A stretch of DNA of 13,273 nt from an uncultured Lachnospiraceae bacterium. GTDB lineage: Bacteria > Bacillota > Clostridia > Lachnospirales > Lachnospiraceae. The notes below the pieces were generated by a model, which was given only the letters and a program-made list of their open reading frames with translations, did not search any database and was not told where the DNA came from. Location: positions 1 through 13,273 of the forward strand of contig CAJUCG010000074.1 in assembly GCA_910585065.1 (NCBI GenBank), read 5' to 3'. Position 1 is the first letter of the stretch. Every line of letters begins with the position of its first letter. Of this stretch, positions 1 to 7,104 are shown in pieces. The position numbers and the translations under genes were made by a program.

Positions 1-619
1 GGATCCGGGAATGTTTTCTCTAAATCGCCTCTATGCGGGTGCTATTTTGCCGGAGGGAAGGGATTATACCTTCTGGGGCAGAGGAGTCAGCCAGGGGCAT
101 TCTGACGCGATCAGACGCGTAGAGGGAGTGAGAAATGCAAAGCAGTATACTGTTCCGGTCAGGGAGGCATTAGACGCGGTGCGCGCCGGTGAGAATCCGG
201 AGCTTACCACAAGACAGAAGCATACAAGAGAATGTTTTGTCGTACTTGAGGAGGGGGCGGATGCCGCTAAGGTGGAGCAGGAGATCAAGACAATGCCAAA
301 TTATTTTGCCGACTATGATACAACGGTGCATTTTATCAGCGAGGAGGAACTTTTAAAAAATCACAGCAAAATTCCGCACGGCGGCTTTGTGATTCGCAGC
401 GGTGTGACCGGGTGGGAGAAGGAAAATCAGCATGTGATTGAGTATCAGTTAAAACTGGATTCAAACCCGGAATTTACCTCAAGTGTTCTAGTGGCGTGCG
501 CGAGGGCAGCGCATCGATTGGCGGCGGAAGGCGGGGCTGGTGCCAGGACATTATTTGATATCCCGCCGGCTTATTTAAGTGCGATGAGCGGGGAGGAGTT
601 AAGGGCAAAATTATTATAA
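1..619 (+). CDS. ddh: meso-diaminopimelate D-dehydrogenase, C-terminal part (5' end outside the window)
   Basis: This enzyme makes meso-diaminopimelate in one step by NADPH-dependent reductive amination of tetrahydrodipicolinate, supplying lysine and the peptidoglycan cross-linking residue in the cytoplasm. The reading frame is already open at base 2 (Asp-Pro-Gly-Met-Phe-Ser), so the gene enters from the left; the ATG at 11 is internal. About 205 residues remain of a family that is usually near 325-330, so the N-terminal NADP-binding Rossmann part is missing here. Family signatures I recognise are WDPGMFSLNR near the edge (the last base of the Trp codon is base 1), DYTFWGRGVSQGHSDAIRR, NPELTTRQKHTRECFVV, the IPHGGFVIR segment and the ending LDSNPEFTSSVLVACARA followed by FDIPPAYLS. 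The gene is followed after 56 bases by a MATE transporter gene with no visible terminator between them. Confidence 0.95.
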   Translation, partial: DPGMFSLNRLYAGAILPEGRDYTFWGRGVSQGHSDAIRRVEGVRNAKQYTVPVREALDAVRAGENPELTTRQKHTRECFVVLEEGADAAKVEQEIKTMPNYFADYDTTVHFISEEELLKNHSKIPHGGFVIRSGVTGWEKENQHVIEYQLKLDSNPEFTSSVLVACARAAHRLAAEGGAGARTLFDIPPAYLSAMSGEELRAKLL

Positions 620-675
620 TTTTATTTCAGTACGGTTTATCGAAGAAAAAATGTGTTAAGGAATGGAGTTAATTT

Positions 676-2064
676 ATGAAAGAACAGGAGAAACATAAAG
701 AAAATCCGCTTGGTATCCTGCCAATTGGCAGCCTTCTAATGAAATTTACTGTGCCGAGCATTGTCGCGATGCTTACCAGCGCGCTCTACAATATTGTTGA
801 TCAGTATTTTATTGGTAACAGTGTCGGGGAACTTGGAAATGCGGCGACAAATATTGCCTTTCCACTTTCGACCTGCTGTATTGCGATCGCGCTGCTTTTT
901 GGGATCGGGGGTGCTGCGGCGTTTAACCTGGCAAAAGGGGCGGGGGATGACGAGACAGCCGTCTATTATATGGGCAATGCAATGACGGGGATGCTCGCGC
1001 TAGGGACGCTCCTATTGATTATCACGCAGTTTTTTCTGACACCAATGCTGAGCTTTTTTGGTGCGCCGGAAAGCATTATGGGCTATGCGAACACCTATGT
1101 TAGTATCACGTCGATCGGCTTTCCTATGCTGATTTTTGCAAGCGGCGGCGGGCATTTGATCCGCGCGGATGGCAGCCCGAATTTCTCTATGCTCTGCAAT
1201 ATTGTCGGCGCAGTGATCAACACGGTTTTGGACGCGCTCTTTGTATTTGAATTTAATATGGGCATGGCGGGAGCGGCACTTGCGACAATTATCGGACAGT
1301 ATATCTCCGGATTTCTTGCAATGTATTATCTGGCACACTGTAGGACTGTCACGGTCAAGATAAAGCATCTGCGCCCGCATATAAAATATTTGGCGCGTGT
1401 AATCTCGCTTGGCGCGGCACCGTGCAGCAACCAGTTGGCAATGATGGTAGTGCAGCTGGTAATGAATAAATCGCTGACTTATTATGGCGGACGGTCAAAT
1501 TACGGAGAGGAAGTGCCTCTTGCGTGCGCAGGGATCATCTCAAAGGTAAATCAGGTCTATTTCTCATTTATTATTGGACTCTCGCAGGGGTTGCAGCCAA
1601 TTATCAGCTATAATTACGGTGCAGAAAAATATGAGCGCGTAAAAAAAGCGTATATTACTTCGGTGTCGATAGGATTTGCAATCTCCGTGGTTGCCTTTGC
1701 ATTTTTCCAACTCTTTCCGCGTCCGATCATCAAAATTTTCGGGGAGGGTTCGGAGGAGTACATCGCGTTTTCGGTTAATTATTTTCGCGTGTTTTTGTTT
1801 TTTACTTTTTTAAATTTCCTGCAGCCACTAACTTCCAATTGCTTTACTGCAATTGGAAAACCGTTAAAGGGAATGTTTTTATCCCTTACACGGCAGATTA
1901 TTTTTCTGCTCCCGCTGATTGTCCTGCTGCCGTTGATCGTCGGTATTGACGGAATTTTGTATGCGGGACCGATAGCGGACGGATTGGCGGCGGCTGTATC
2001 ATTTTGGCTGATCGCAAAAGAGCTAAAAAGTCCGAAATATCAGTTGAATGTAAAAGAGGCATAA
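676..2064 (+). CDS. MATE family multidrug/drug-sodium antiporter (MepA-like)
   Basis: This is a 462-residue polytopic membrane protein of the MATE superfamily, which exports organic cations, drugs or metabolites using a sodium or proton gradient. The length fits the family (about 440-470) and there are about twelve hydrophobic segments in two six-helix halves. Family features are the first-helix segment FTVPSIVAMLTSALYNIVDQ, the loop RADGSPNFSM after helix 4, and QGLQPIISYNYGA around residues 304-316, which is the pattern of the MepA-like branch. The ATG at 676 is supported by a GGAG at 665-668 with seven bases of spacing. It lies downstream of ddh and 58 bases upstream of a second MATE gene, so the two are probably cotranscribed. 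The substrate cannot be predicted from sequence. No regulator gene (for example MarR type) lies next to it in the window. Confidence 0.93.
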   Translation: MKEQEKHKENPLGILPIGSLLMKFTVPSIVAMLTSALYNIVDQYFIGNSVGELGNAATNIAFPLSTCCIAIALLFGIGGAAAFNLAKGAGDDETAVYYMGNAMTGMLALGTLLLIITQFFLTPMLSFFGAPESIMGYANTYVSITSIGFPMLIFASGGGHLIRADGSPNFSMLCNIVGAVINTVLDALFVFEFNMGMAGAALATIIGQYISGFLAMYYLAHCRTVTVKIKHLRPHIKYLARVISLGAAPCSNQLAMMVVQLVMNKSLTYYGGRSNYGEEVPLACAGIISKVNQVYFSFIIGLSQGLQPIISYNYGAEKYERVKKAYITSVSIGFAISVVAFAFFQLFPRPIIKIFGEGSEEYIAFSVNYFRVFLFFTFLNFLQPLTSNCFTAIGKPLKGMFLSLTRQIIFLLPLIVLLPLIVGIDGILYAGPIADGLAAAVSFWLIAKELKSPKYQLNVKEA

Positions 2065-2122
2065 GCAGGAGAACGAGTATAGCGGACTGCCCTTGAAAAG
2101 GACATGGGGGAAAGGGATTTTG

Positions 2123-3511
2123 ATGGCTTCGTATACAAAAAATATGACAAAAGGCAAGCCCGCCAAATTGATTTTACTATTTGCATTGCCACTGATGACT
2201 GGGAATATTTTCCAACAACTCTACACCGTGATCGATGCGGCAGTGATTGGGAAAATTCTGGGAGTGGATGCACTCGCGGCAGTGGGCGCAGCGGAGTGGA
2301 CAAATTGGATGATGCTTGGCATAATACAGGGTTTTACTCAAGGGTTTGCTATCCGTATGGCACAGGAATTTGGTGCAGGGCAAAAAAAAGATCTGCACCG
2401 CACCATTTCTGATTCCGCTGTGCTGGCAGTTCTGCTCTCCGTTCTGCTCTTAGTAGCCGGACAGATTTTTGTGCGTCCTCTCCTTCTCGTTTTAAAAACG
2501 CCAGATGATATTCTTCCTGGCGCACTTTTGTACCTGCGCATCTGTTTTATCGGGGTTCCCATTGTGATGCTCTACAATATGCTCGCCTGCATTCTGCGCT
2601 CGATGGGGGATGCAAGAACACCGCTAATTGCGATGGCAGTGGCGGCTGTAGTCAATATTGTGCTTGATTTTCTATTTGTCAAAGGCTTTGGCTTAGGAAT
2701 TGCTGGTGCTGCAATAGCCACACTGATCGCGCAGATAGTTTCAAGTATTTATTGTCTATCCCATATGCGCAAAGTGGGCGGAGAATTTTTTTCTTTTACC
2801 AGAAAAGATTTTGTATTTTGGGGACGGGCGGCACAAAAGGGCAGACTTTTGCTCTTTGGTCTGCCGATGGCATTTCAAAATGCAGTGATTGCGGTTGGCG
2901 GCATGATTGTACAGATGGTAGTCAATGATTTTGGAATTATTTTTATTGCGGGATTTACTGCAACAAACAAGCTGTACGGTCTGCTTGAGATTGCGGCGAC
3001 TTCCTACGGCTATGCAATGGTGACCTATGTCGGTCAGAATGCGGGGGCAAAACGGATGGACAGGATAAAGAGCGGAATGCGCTCGGCAGTCCTGATTTCA
3101 CTGATTACCTCCATTGTCATCGCCGCGGCGATGCTTTTGTTTGGAAAGGGAATTCTTGGCGCGTTTATCTCTAAGGAAGAACCGGAAAAATTTGCGCAGA
3201 CGCTGGCTGTGGCGTACCGATACTTAGCAGTGATGAGCCTGTTTTTGCCGATCCTATACCTTCTGCATATCACGCGCTCGGCAGTGCAGGGAATGGGAAA
3301 TACCTTTCTGCCAATGCTCTCCGGCATTGCAGAATTTTTTATGCGCACGCTTTCCGCGCTGATTCTGCCCCGTCTTGTGGGGGAGAACGGGATTTTTTTT
3401 GCGGAGATTATGGCATGGGTGGGCGCGGATATCGTGCTGGTGACAAGCTATTTTTATGTTCTGAAAAAAAATCAGAAGGAAGATGAAAAATTGAAAATAA
3501 GCAAAAAGTGA
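2123..3511 (+). CDS. MATE family efflux transporter (second, divergent copy)
   Basis: This is a second polytopic MATE transporter. I chose the ATG at 2123 because it follows a strong GGGGGAAAGGG ribosome site at 2106-2116; a TTG ten codons upstream (2093) is open in frame but has no such site. From 2123 the protein is 462 residues. It starts with the typical clostridial MATE N-terminus MTKGKPAKLILLFALPL, then NIFQQLYTVIDAAVIGK in helix 1. It carries LRSMGDARTPLIAMA in the first half and VGQNAGAKRMDRI (residues 303-315) in the second half. Those motifs differ from the upstream gene (QGLQPIISYNYGA), so the pair are distant paralogues from different MATE branches, not a recent duplication. Membrane location and cation-coupled export are family knowledge; the substrate is unknown. 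Its stop region abuts the hydrolase reading frame, consistent with one operon. Confidence 0.92.
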   Translation: MASYTKNMTKGKPAKLILLFALPLMTGNIFQQLYTVIDAAVIGKILGVDALAAVGAAEWTNWMMLGIIQGFTQGFAIRMAQEFGAGQKKDLHRTISDSAVLAVLLSVLLLVAGQIFVRPLLLVLKTPDDILPGALLYLRICFIGVPIVMLYNMLACILRSMGDARTPLIAMAVAAVVNIVLDFLFVKGFGLGIAGAAIATLIAQIVSSIYCLSHMRKVGGEFFSFTRKDFVFWGRAAQKGRLLLFGLPMAFQNAVIAVGGMIVQMVVNDFGIIFIAGFTATNKLYGLLEIAATSYGYAMVTYVGQNAGAKRMDRIKSGMRSAVLISLITSIVIAAAMLLFGKGILGAFISKEEPEKFAQTLAVAYRYLAVMSLFLPILYLLHITRSAVQGMGNTFLPMLSGIAEFFMRTLSALILPRLVGENGIFFAEIMAWVGADIVLVTSYFYVLKKNQKEDEKLKISKK

Positions 3512-3618
3512 GAGAAATGCCGCATAAAATCGCTAGTCATGAGCGGGATGGTCAGGTTATACTAAAGAAAAAAGGGCGGACAAAATATTTTATCTTATTG
3601 TCTGTTGGGGAGGAATTT

Positions 3619-5328
3619 ATGGGAATGATAAATATGGCGGGGGGAGTGAGTGCGCCGAAAGACCCGACAAAAAAGAGGTCAGCAGTGTATTTAATGCTTG
3701 ACGATGTAATTGAAGGAAGATTGCGCGAGGATGGAAAATATGCGGAGATCTGTTTCTTGGAGGGGAGAGTGGCACCAAAGCTAAGCTCTATTATGCCGGA
3801 TATGCCAGGTGAGATGGCAACAAAATTGCAGACCTGTGCGGGATTACGCAAGTATGTATACAGTATTGGAATTGCAGCGATCGCGGAGGAAAAGGAAAAT
3901 ATTGGAAGAAACATTGCATTTACTTTAAATTGCCGTGGAAAAGAGGGCTATGGCGGCACAAATTATCACGCTATAGTGCCGCTTGATGGGACACAGGTGG
4001 AAATTATATTGTCGGATTATCCGGAGAATGCGCTTGATACGGTACTTGCGTCCTGCTATATGGAATTCCCTGAATATATGACGGCAAAAATGACAATCGC
4101 TTTTTACTTGAACGACGGCTATCAAGTGCCGGAGCTGATTTTAGATGCTCCCGTGGACTTTGAATCGGAGGCGTACCAGCAGATGATTGCCCGCTCGTTT
4201 ATCCAGGAAGGAAATTTAAGCCGGCTAAAATCTGCCATCAGGAAGGCGCGTGCGGGGGAGGATGTGACACTCGCGTATATTGGCGGTTCCATCACGCAGG
4301 GGGCGGGGGCAAAGCCTATTGCGACAAACAGCTATGCGTACCGCTCCTATCAGGCATTTCGGGCGCGCTTTGGCGCGGGGGATGGCTCGAATGTCCATTT
4401 TATTAAGGCGGGCGTGGGCGGAACACCTTCCGAACTTGGACTCTGCCGCTATAAGAAGGAGATCTTAGATGAAGCGGGCGGGAATGTGGATATTGTTGTT
4501 ATTGAATTTGCGGTAAATGATGCGGGTGATGAGACAAATGGGGTATGTTTTGAAAGTCTTGCGCGGATGGCGGCGGCAGGACCGGGACATCCCGCAGTGA
4601 TCTTACTTTTTTCCGTTTTTATGGATGATTCAAATTTGCAGGAACGCTTAATTCCAATCGGAGAGTGCTATGATTTTCCGATGCTCAGTTTGAAGGAGGC
4701 GGTTACTTTGCAGTTTTATGCTAAGCAGCCCGTAATTACAAAAAGGCAGTATTTTTATGATCTATACCATCCGAGCAACGAAGGACATCGGATTATGGCG
4801 GACTGCTTAGATTACCTGTGGAAACGGGCGGAAGAATCCTTAAATTTTTCTGGGGAAGAGAAGGAACTGGATATTGATAAACCGCCGGTTTATGGAAACA
4901 CCTACCAGAACTTAAAGGTGTTTACAAAAACGGATGCAGAAGAGGGGATTGAGGTGGAACCCGGAGATTTTGGGCAAACGGACCATGAATTGCAGTATGT
5001 GGAACGCAATGAAAATGCCTTTGCTACCCCGGAATTTCCAGAAAATTGGATGCATGGCGGTGCGGGGGAGAATCCTTACCGCATAACACTTACCTGCAGA
5101 GATTTATTGTTGGTGTACAAAGATTCCGGCGATCTAAAATTTGGAAAGGTACAAGTCCTTGTGGACGGAGTGCAGACACGTATTATCGATCCGGTCGAGG
5201 TTGGCTGGAACCATTGCAATGCAGTGATTGTATATCGCAGTGAGGCAGCGGCGAAGCATACTGTGGAAGTGAGGATGGAGGAAGCGGAGAAATATTTTAC
5301 CATTCTTGGCTGGGGATATACAAAATAA
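3619..5328 (+). CDS. SGNH/GDSL-type hydrolase with N- and C-terminal beta-rich domains (probable cytoplasmic carbohydrate esterase)
   Basis: This is a predicted serine esterase/deacetylase of the SGNH superfamily, 569 residues from the ATG at 3619. That start has a GGGGAGG at 3607-3613 with five bases of spacing; the frame is open back to a GTG at 3508 overlapping the MATE stop (606 residues) but that start has no ribosome site. Numbered from 3619: block I GGSITQGAG with nucleophile Ser224, the block II glycine in KAGVGGTPSELG near 264-268, block III EFAVND with Asn300, and block V DLYHPSNEGH with Asp381 and His384. About 200 residues precede and 150 follow the catalytic core; both flanks look beta-strand rich, which recalls the jelly-roll plus SGNH arrangement of carbohydrate esterases. 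There is no signal peptide, so it probably acts in the cytoplasm, perhaps on imported acetylated oligosaccharides. It ends the MATE-MATE-hydrolase run. The substrate is not identifiable. Confidence 0.88.
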   Translation: MGMINMAGGVSAPKDPTKKRSAVYLMLDDVIEGRLREDGKYAEICFLEGRVAPKLSSIMPDMPGEMATKLQTCAGLRKYVYSIGIAAIAEEKENIGRNIAFTLNCRGKEGYGGTNYHAIVPLDGTQVEIILSDYPENALDTVLASCYMEFPEYMTAKMTIAFYLNDGYQVPELILDAPVDFESEAYQQMIARSFIQEGNLSRLKSAIRKARAGEDVTLAYIGGSITQGAGAKPIATNSYAYRSYQAFRARFGAGDGSNVHFIKAGVGGTPSELGLCRYKKEILDEAGGNVDIVVIEFAVNDAGDETNGVCFESLARMAAAGPGHPAVILLFSVFMDDSNLQERLIPIGECYDFPMLSLKEAVTLQFYAKQPVITKRQYFYDLYHPSNEGHRIMADCLDYLWKRAEESLNFSGEEKELDIDKPPVYGNTYQNLKVFTKTDAEEGIEVEPGDFGQTDHELQYVERNENAFATPEFPENWMHGGAGENPYRITLTCRDLLLVYKDSGDLKFGKVQVLVDGVQTRIIDPVEVGWNHCNAVIVYRSEAAAKHTVEVRMEEAEKYFTILGWGYTK

Positions 5329-5372
5329 AAATAGGGCAGCTACAAAGTCAGAATCTTGTAGCTGCCCTATTT
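5329..5372. terminator. bidirectional intrinsic terminator
   Basis: A perfect 17-base-pair stem (5329-5345 with 5356-5372; core ATAGGGCAGCTACAA) closes a ten-base loop, with A-rich sequence on the left and T-rich sequence on the right, so it can work in both directions. It sits in the 47 bases between the stop codons of two convergent genes and would end both transcripts. Confidence 0.92.
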
Positions 5373-5375
5373 GAT

Positions 5376-5909
5376 TTACTCTATTGCTGCTTTGGCGAGT
5401 GTTTGATTGATCACTTCCATCAGGAGAAGCTGTGTGTACTTGGTGTCTTCACTCAACACCACATCTTCCGGGATAACTCCCCCGGTTAACTGTTCGGCTA
5501 ACGCGTTTAAGGCAGGCTCCACAAGCGGGTACATGGTTGCTACGGACTCTTCCAGATTGATAAGCCGGATCGAGTTAATATGGTCCTTGTCAAGGACGAC
5601 TTCAAGACTTAAAACCGTATCGTTAAGTGAAATGCCGCAGGTATAGACCCCGGCGCGGTATGTAGCATCGGATTGATAGAAATTTTCGACCGTACGATCC
5701 GAAGTGCCGTGACTGACAACATCTTGGCTGGAATGGTCATAGGCAGAACCGCTGTTGACGTTGCCGGAACTGCCGCGGTTAGGATTGTTATTGGAGGAAG
5801 ATGGCTCACTTATGCGGGAGAGCAAAAATACGAGCAGGGCGGCCGCGATAAGCAGAAAAAGCCCGATAAGCAGCCGGTTTTTGCGGAGAACCAAAATTTT
5901 CGTTTGCAA
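5376..5909 (-). CDS. membrane-anchored protein with FMN_bind-like extracytoplasmic domain, function unknown
   Basis: This is a 177-residue protein. The likely start is the TTG at 5909-5907, because a GTGAGG (5917-5922 on the complementary strand) lies seven bases upstream and no ATG is suitably placed. A basic N-terminus is followed by a hydrophobic segment at about residues 13-30 with no lipobox cysteine, so it is probably a signal anchor. Residues 32-75 form a Ser/Asn/Gly-rich low-complexity linker. The remaining ~95 residues (YRAGVYTCGISLNDTVLSLE, VVLDKDHINSIRLINLEESV and a helical end) resemble the FMN_bind/extracytoplasmic flavin domain fold pattern common in Lachnospiraceae proteins of unknown role. 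I see no obvious covalent flavin-attachment threonine motif, so flavin binding is doubtful. It is the only gene of its unit: the upstream deacetylase is separated by a terminator at 6101-6144. Confidence 0.8.
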   Translation of the reverse strand: MQTKILVLRKNRLLIGLFLLIAAALLVFLLSRISEPSSSNNNPNRGSSGNVNSGSAYDHSSQDVVSHGTSDRTVENFYQSDATYRAGVYTCGISLNDTVLSLEVVLDKDHINSIRLINLEESVATMYPLVEPALNALAEQLTGGVIPEDVVLSEDTKYTQLLLMEVINQTLAKAAIE

Positions 5910-6178
5910 TGGGATACCTCACGATCTGCCGCGCGGTTGGGCGGCTGTAATTTTTGTTCCAGGAGGAATGTTTTGATAAAATATATGAGAAGGGGGGAAA
6001 AAGTATGACAGAAAGCCCGAAGGTTCTTTTGCGCAGGAATTGGATGCAGGTATGCTGGAATGCGAAGTTTAAGAGTATATTTTTATTAGAACTAATCAGA
6101 AAAATAAGACAAGCATATTGAGTATTTTGTGCTTGCCTTATTTTTTTGTTGAGTAGTATATTGTTTTTAAATAGTATT
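5910..6178. other. intergenic region between two minus-strand genes, with a possible small plus-strand ORF
   Basis: These 269 bases hold the ribosome site of the downstream minus-strand gene, the deacetylase terminator (6101-6144), and an AT-rich tail. I found no convincing -35/-10 pair for the membrane-protein gene. On the plus strand there are two Shine-Dalgarno-like tracts, AGGAGG at 5961-5966 and AAGGGGGG at 5989-5996. The first precedes an 11-codon TTG-initiated frame (5973-6008), the second a 38-codon ATG frame (6005-6121) whose start overlaps the first frame's stop as ATGA. No protein family is recognisable in either; see the findings. Confidence 0.4.
6101..6144. terminator. intrinsic terminator after the polysaccharide deacetylase gene
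   Basis: A 15-base arm, AAAATAAGACAAGCA (6101-6115), pairs with TGCTTGCCTTATTTT (6130-6144) around a 14-base loop. The single non-Watson-Crick position is a G-U wobble when read on the minus strand, and A-C on the plus strand, which suggests the minus-strand transcript is the one under selection. Thymine-rich tracts lie on both sides. It is 35 bases past the deacetylase stop. Confidence 0.8.
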
Positions 6179-6964
6179 TTATTTACTGTACTGTCTTCCC
6201 TCATGGTCAATTTCAAAATTTTCCCGTATGATCAGTTCGGAGATCGGGACAAATTCATAGCCTTTTTCCTTTAGGATAGTGATTACTGAGTCCAGTGCGT
6301 CCGCAGTGTATTTTGCACCATTGTGCATTAAAATAATTGAACCATCGCCAAGGTGTTTGTGCTGTGTCACTGTCTTGATAATGGAGTCCACACCGTAGTC
6401 TTTCCAGTCCAGGGAATCCACATCCCATTGAATGGCATAGTAGCCGCATTCATCTGCTGCCTGGATAACTGTGTCGTTATAGTCACCGTAAGGAGGACGA
6501 AAAAGAATCATTTCTTCACCAGTTAATTCTTTGATGTAGTCATGTGGTGCAGTTAATTCCTCTTTGCATTCAGCAAGGGAAAGTGTGGACATTTGTTTGT
6601 GGTTCTGGCTGTGGTTGCCAAGGTCATGCCCTTCGGCAAGGATGGCTTTGACATCGTCCGGATATTTGTTCATCCAGCCGCCAGTCATAAAAAAAGTTAC
6701 ATGTACATCGTGTTTGGCAAGAATTTCCAGGATGCGTGTAGTATCTTCATTTCCCCACGCGGCATCAAAACTAAGTGCAATCTGAGGTTTATCCGTCTTG
6801 ACACAATAGATCGGCAGTTTTTTTTCGGAGATGGTATTACTGATGGTGTCGACAGCTTTTGGTATGTAAGTGAAGAGCGCGGCAAACAAAAGGAAGAAGC
6901 AGGCGCAGAGAAAGACAGTTTTTGCAGTGGCATAAAACAAATCTTTTTTATTGGATTCCGGCAT
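6179..6964 (-). CDS. membrane-anchored NodB-type polysaccharide deacetylase, PdaB-like
   Basis: This is a carbohydrate esterase family 4 protein of 261 residues, predicted to remove acetyl groups from envelope glycan outside the membrane. The ATG at 6964 follows a GGGGGA with six bases of spacing; an in-frame ATG at 6988 would add eight residues but lacks a ribosome site. A hydrophobic anchor spans about residues 14-34. NodB motifs numbered from 6964: SFDAAWGNEDT (65-75), HDLGNHSQNH with metal ligands His118 and His122, RPPYGDYN (156-163), DVDSLDW (181-187) and LMHNG with His214. Motif 1 reads FDAAWG instead of the usual FDDGP: the catalytic-base Asp67 is kept but the second, metal-binding Asp is Ala68. 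This variant is typical of the PdaB/spore-associated branch, whose Bacillus member is needed to keep spore peptidoglycan intact. Deacetylase activity is therefore less certain than the fold. The gene is flanked by terminators on both sides, so it is probably monocistronic. Confidence 0.9.
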   Translation of the reverse strand: MPESNKKDLFYATAKTVFLCACFFLLFAALFTYIPKAVDTISNTISEKKLPIYCVKTDKPQIALSFDAAWGNEDTTRILEILAKHDVHVTFFMTGGWMNKYPDDVKAILAEGHDLGNHSQNHKQMSTLSLAECKEELTAPHDYIKELTGEEMILFRPPYGDYNDTVIQAADECGYYAIQWDVDSLDWKDYGVDSIIKTVTQHKHLGDGSIILMHNGAKYTADALDSVITILKEKGYEFVPISELIIRENFEIDHEGRQYSK

Positions 6965-7037
6965 GGAAAATCCCCCGATTTTTCTCATTTTTACAGAATA
7001 TGCGGTGGGGGCTGTCCGGTAGAAGAAAAATTGCTGT

Positions 7038-7075
7038 AAAAAGAAAACTGCACCGTTAGGTGCAGTTTTCTTTTT
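7038..7075. terminator. bidirectional intrinsic terminator after the CBM lipoprotein gene
   Basis: A perfect 17-base-pair stem (7038-7054 with 7059-7075; core GAAAACTGCACC) closes a GTTA tetraloop, with A-rich sequence on one side and T-rich on the other. It lies 29 bases beyond the lipoprotein stop codon and separates that gene from the deacetylase gene downstream on the same strand. Confidence 0.93.
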
Positions 7076-7104
7076 TAGGATGAAAAGATTATGAGAAAGC
7101 GTAA

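Noticed and set aside
1..6. GGATCC (BamHI site) exactly at the left edge, suggesting a cloning boundary.
   Set aside because: The bases are the expected Trp-Asp-Pro codons of ddh, and a single site at the edge cannot distinguish a cloned insert from chance window placement.
11..13. ATG at 11 as the start of a short 202-residue gene.
   Set aside because: The frame is open upstream and encodes the conserved WDPGMF segment of the dehydrogenase, so this Met is internal.
1012..1380. A 122-codon minus-strand reading frame inside the first MATE gene.
   Set aside because: It is antisense to conserved transmembrane segments, with no start signal and no family.
2093..2122. TTG at 2093 as the start of the second MATE gene.
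   Set aside because: It lacks a ribosome site, while the ATG at 2123 follows a strong one and gives the normal family N-terminus.
5673..6008. A 111-codon plus-strand reading frame opposite the membrane-protein gene.
   Set aside because: Most of it is antisense to a better-supported gene, its composition is not protein-like, and only its last codons next to the AGGAGG are considered as a possible small ORF.
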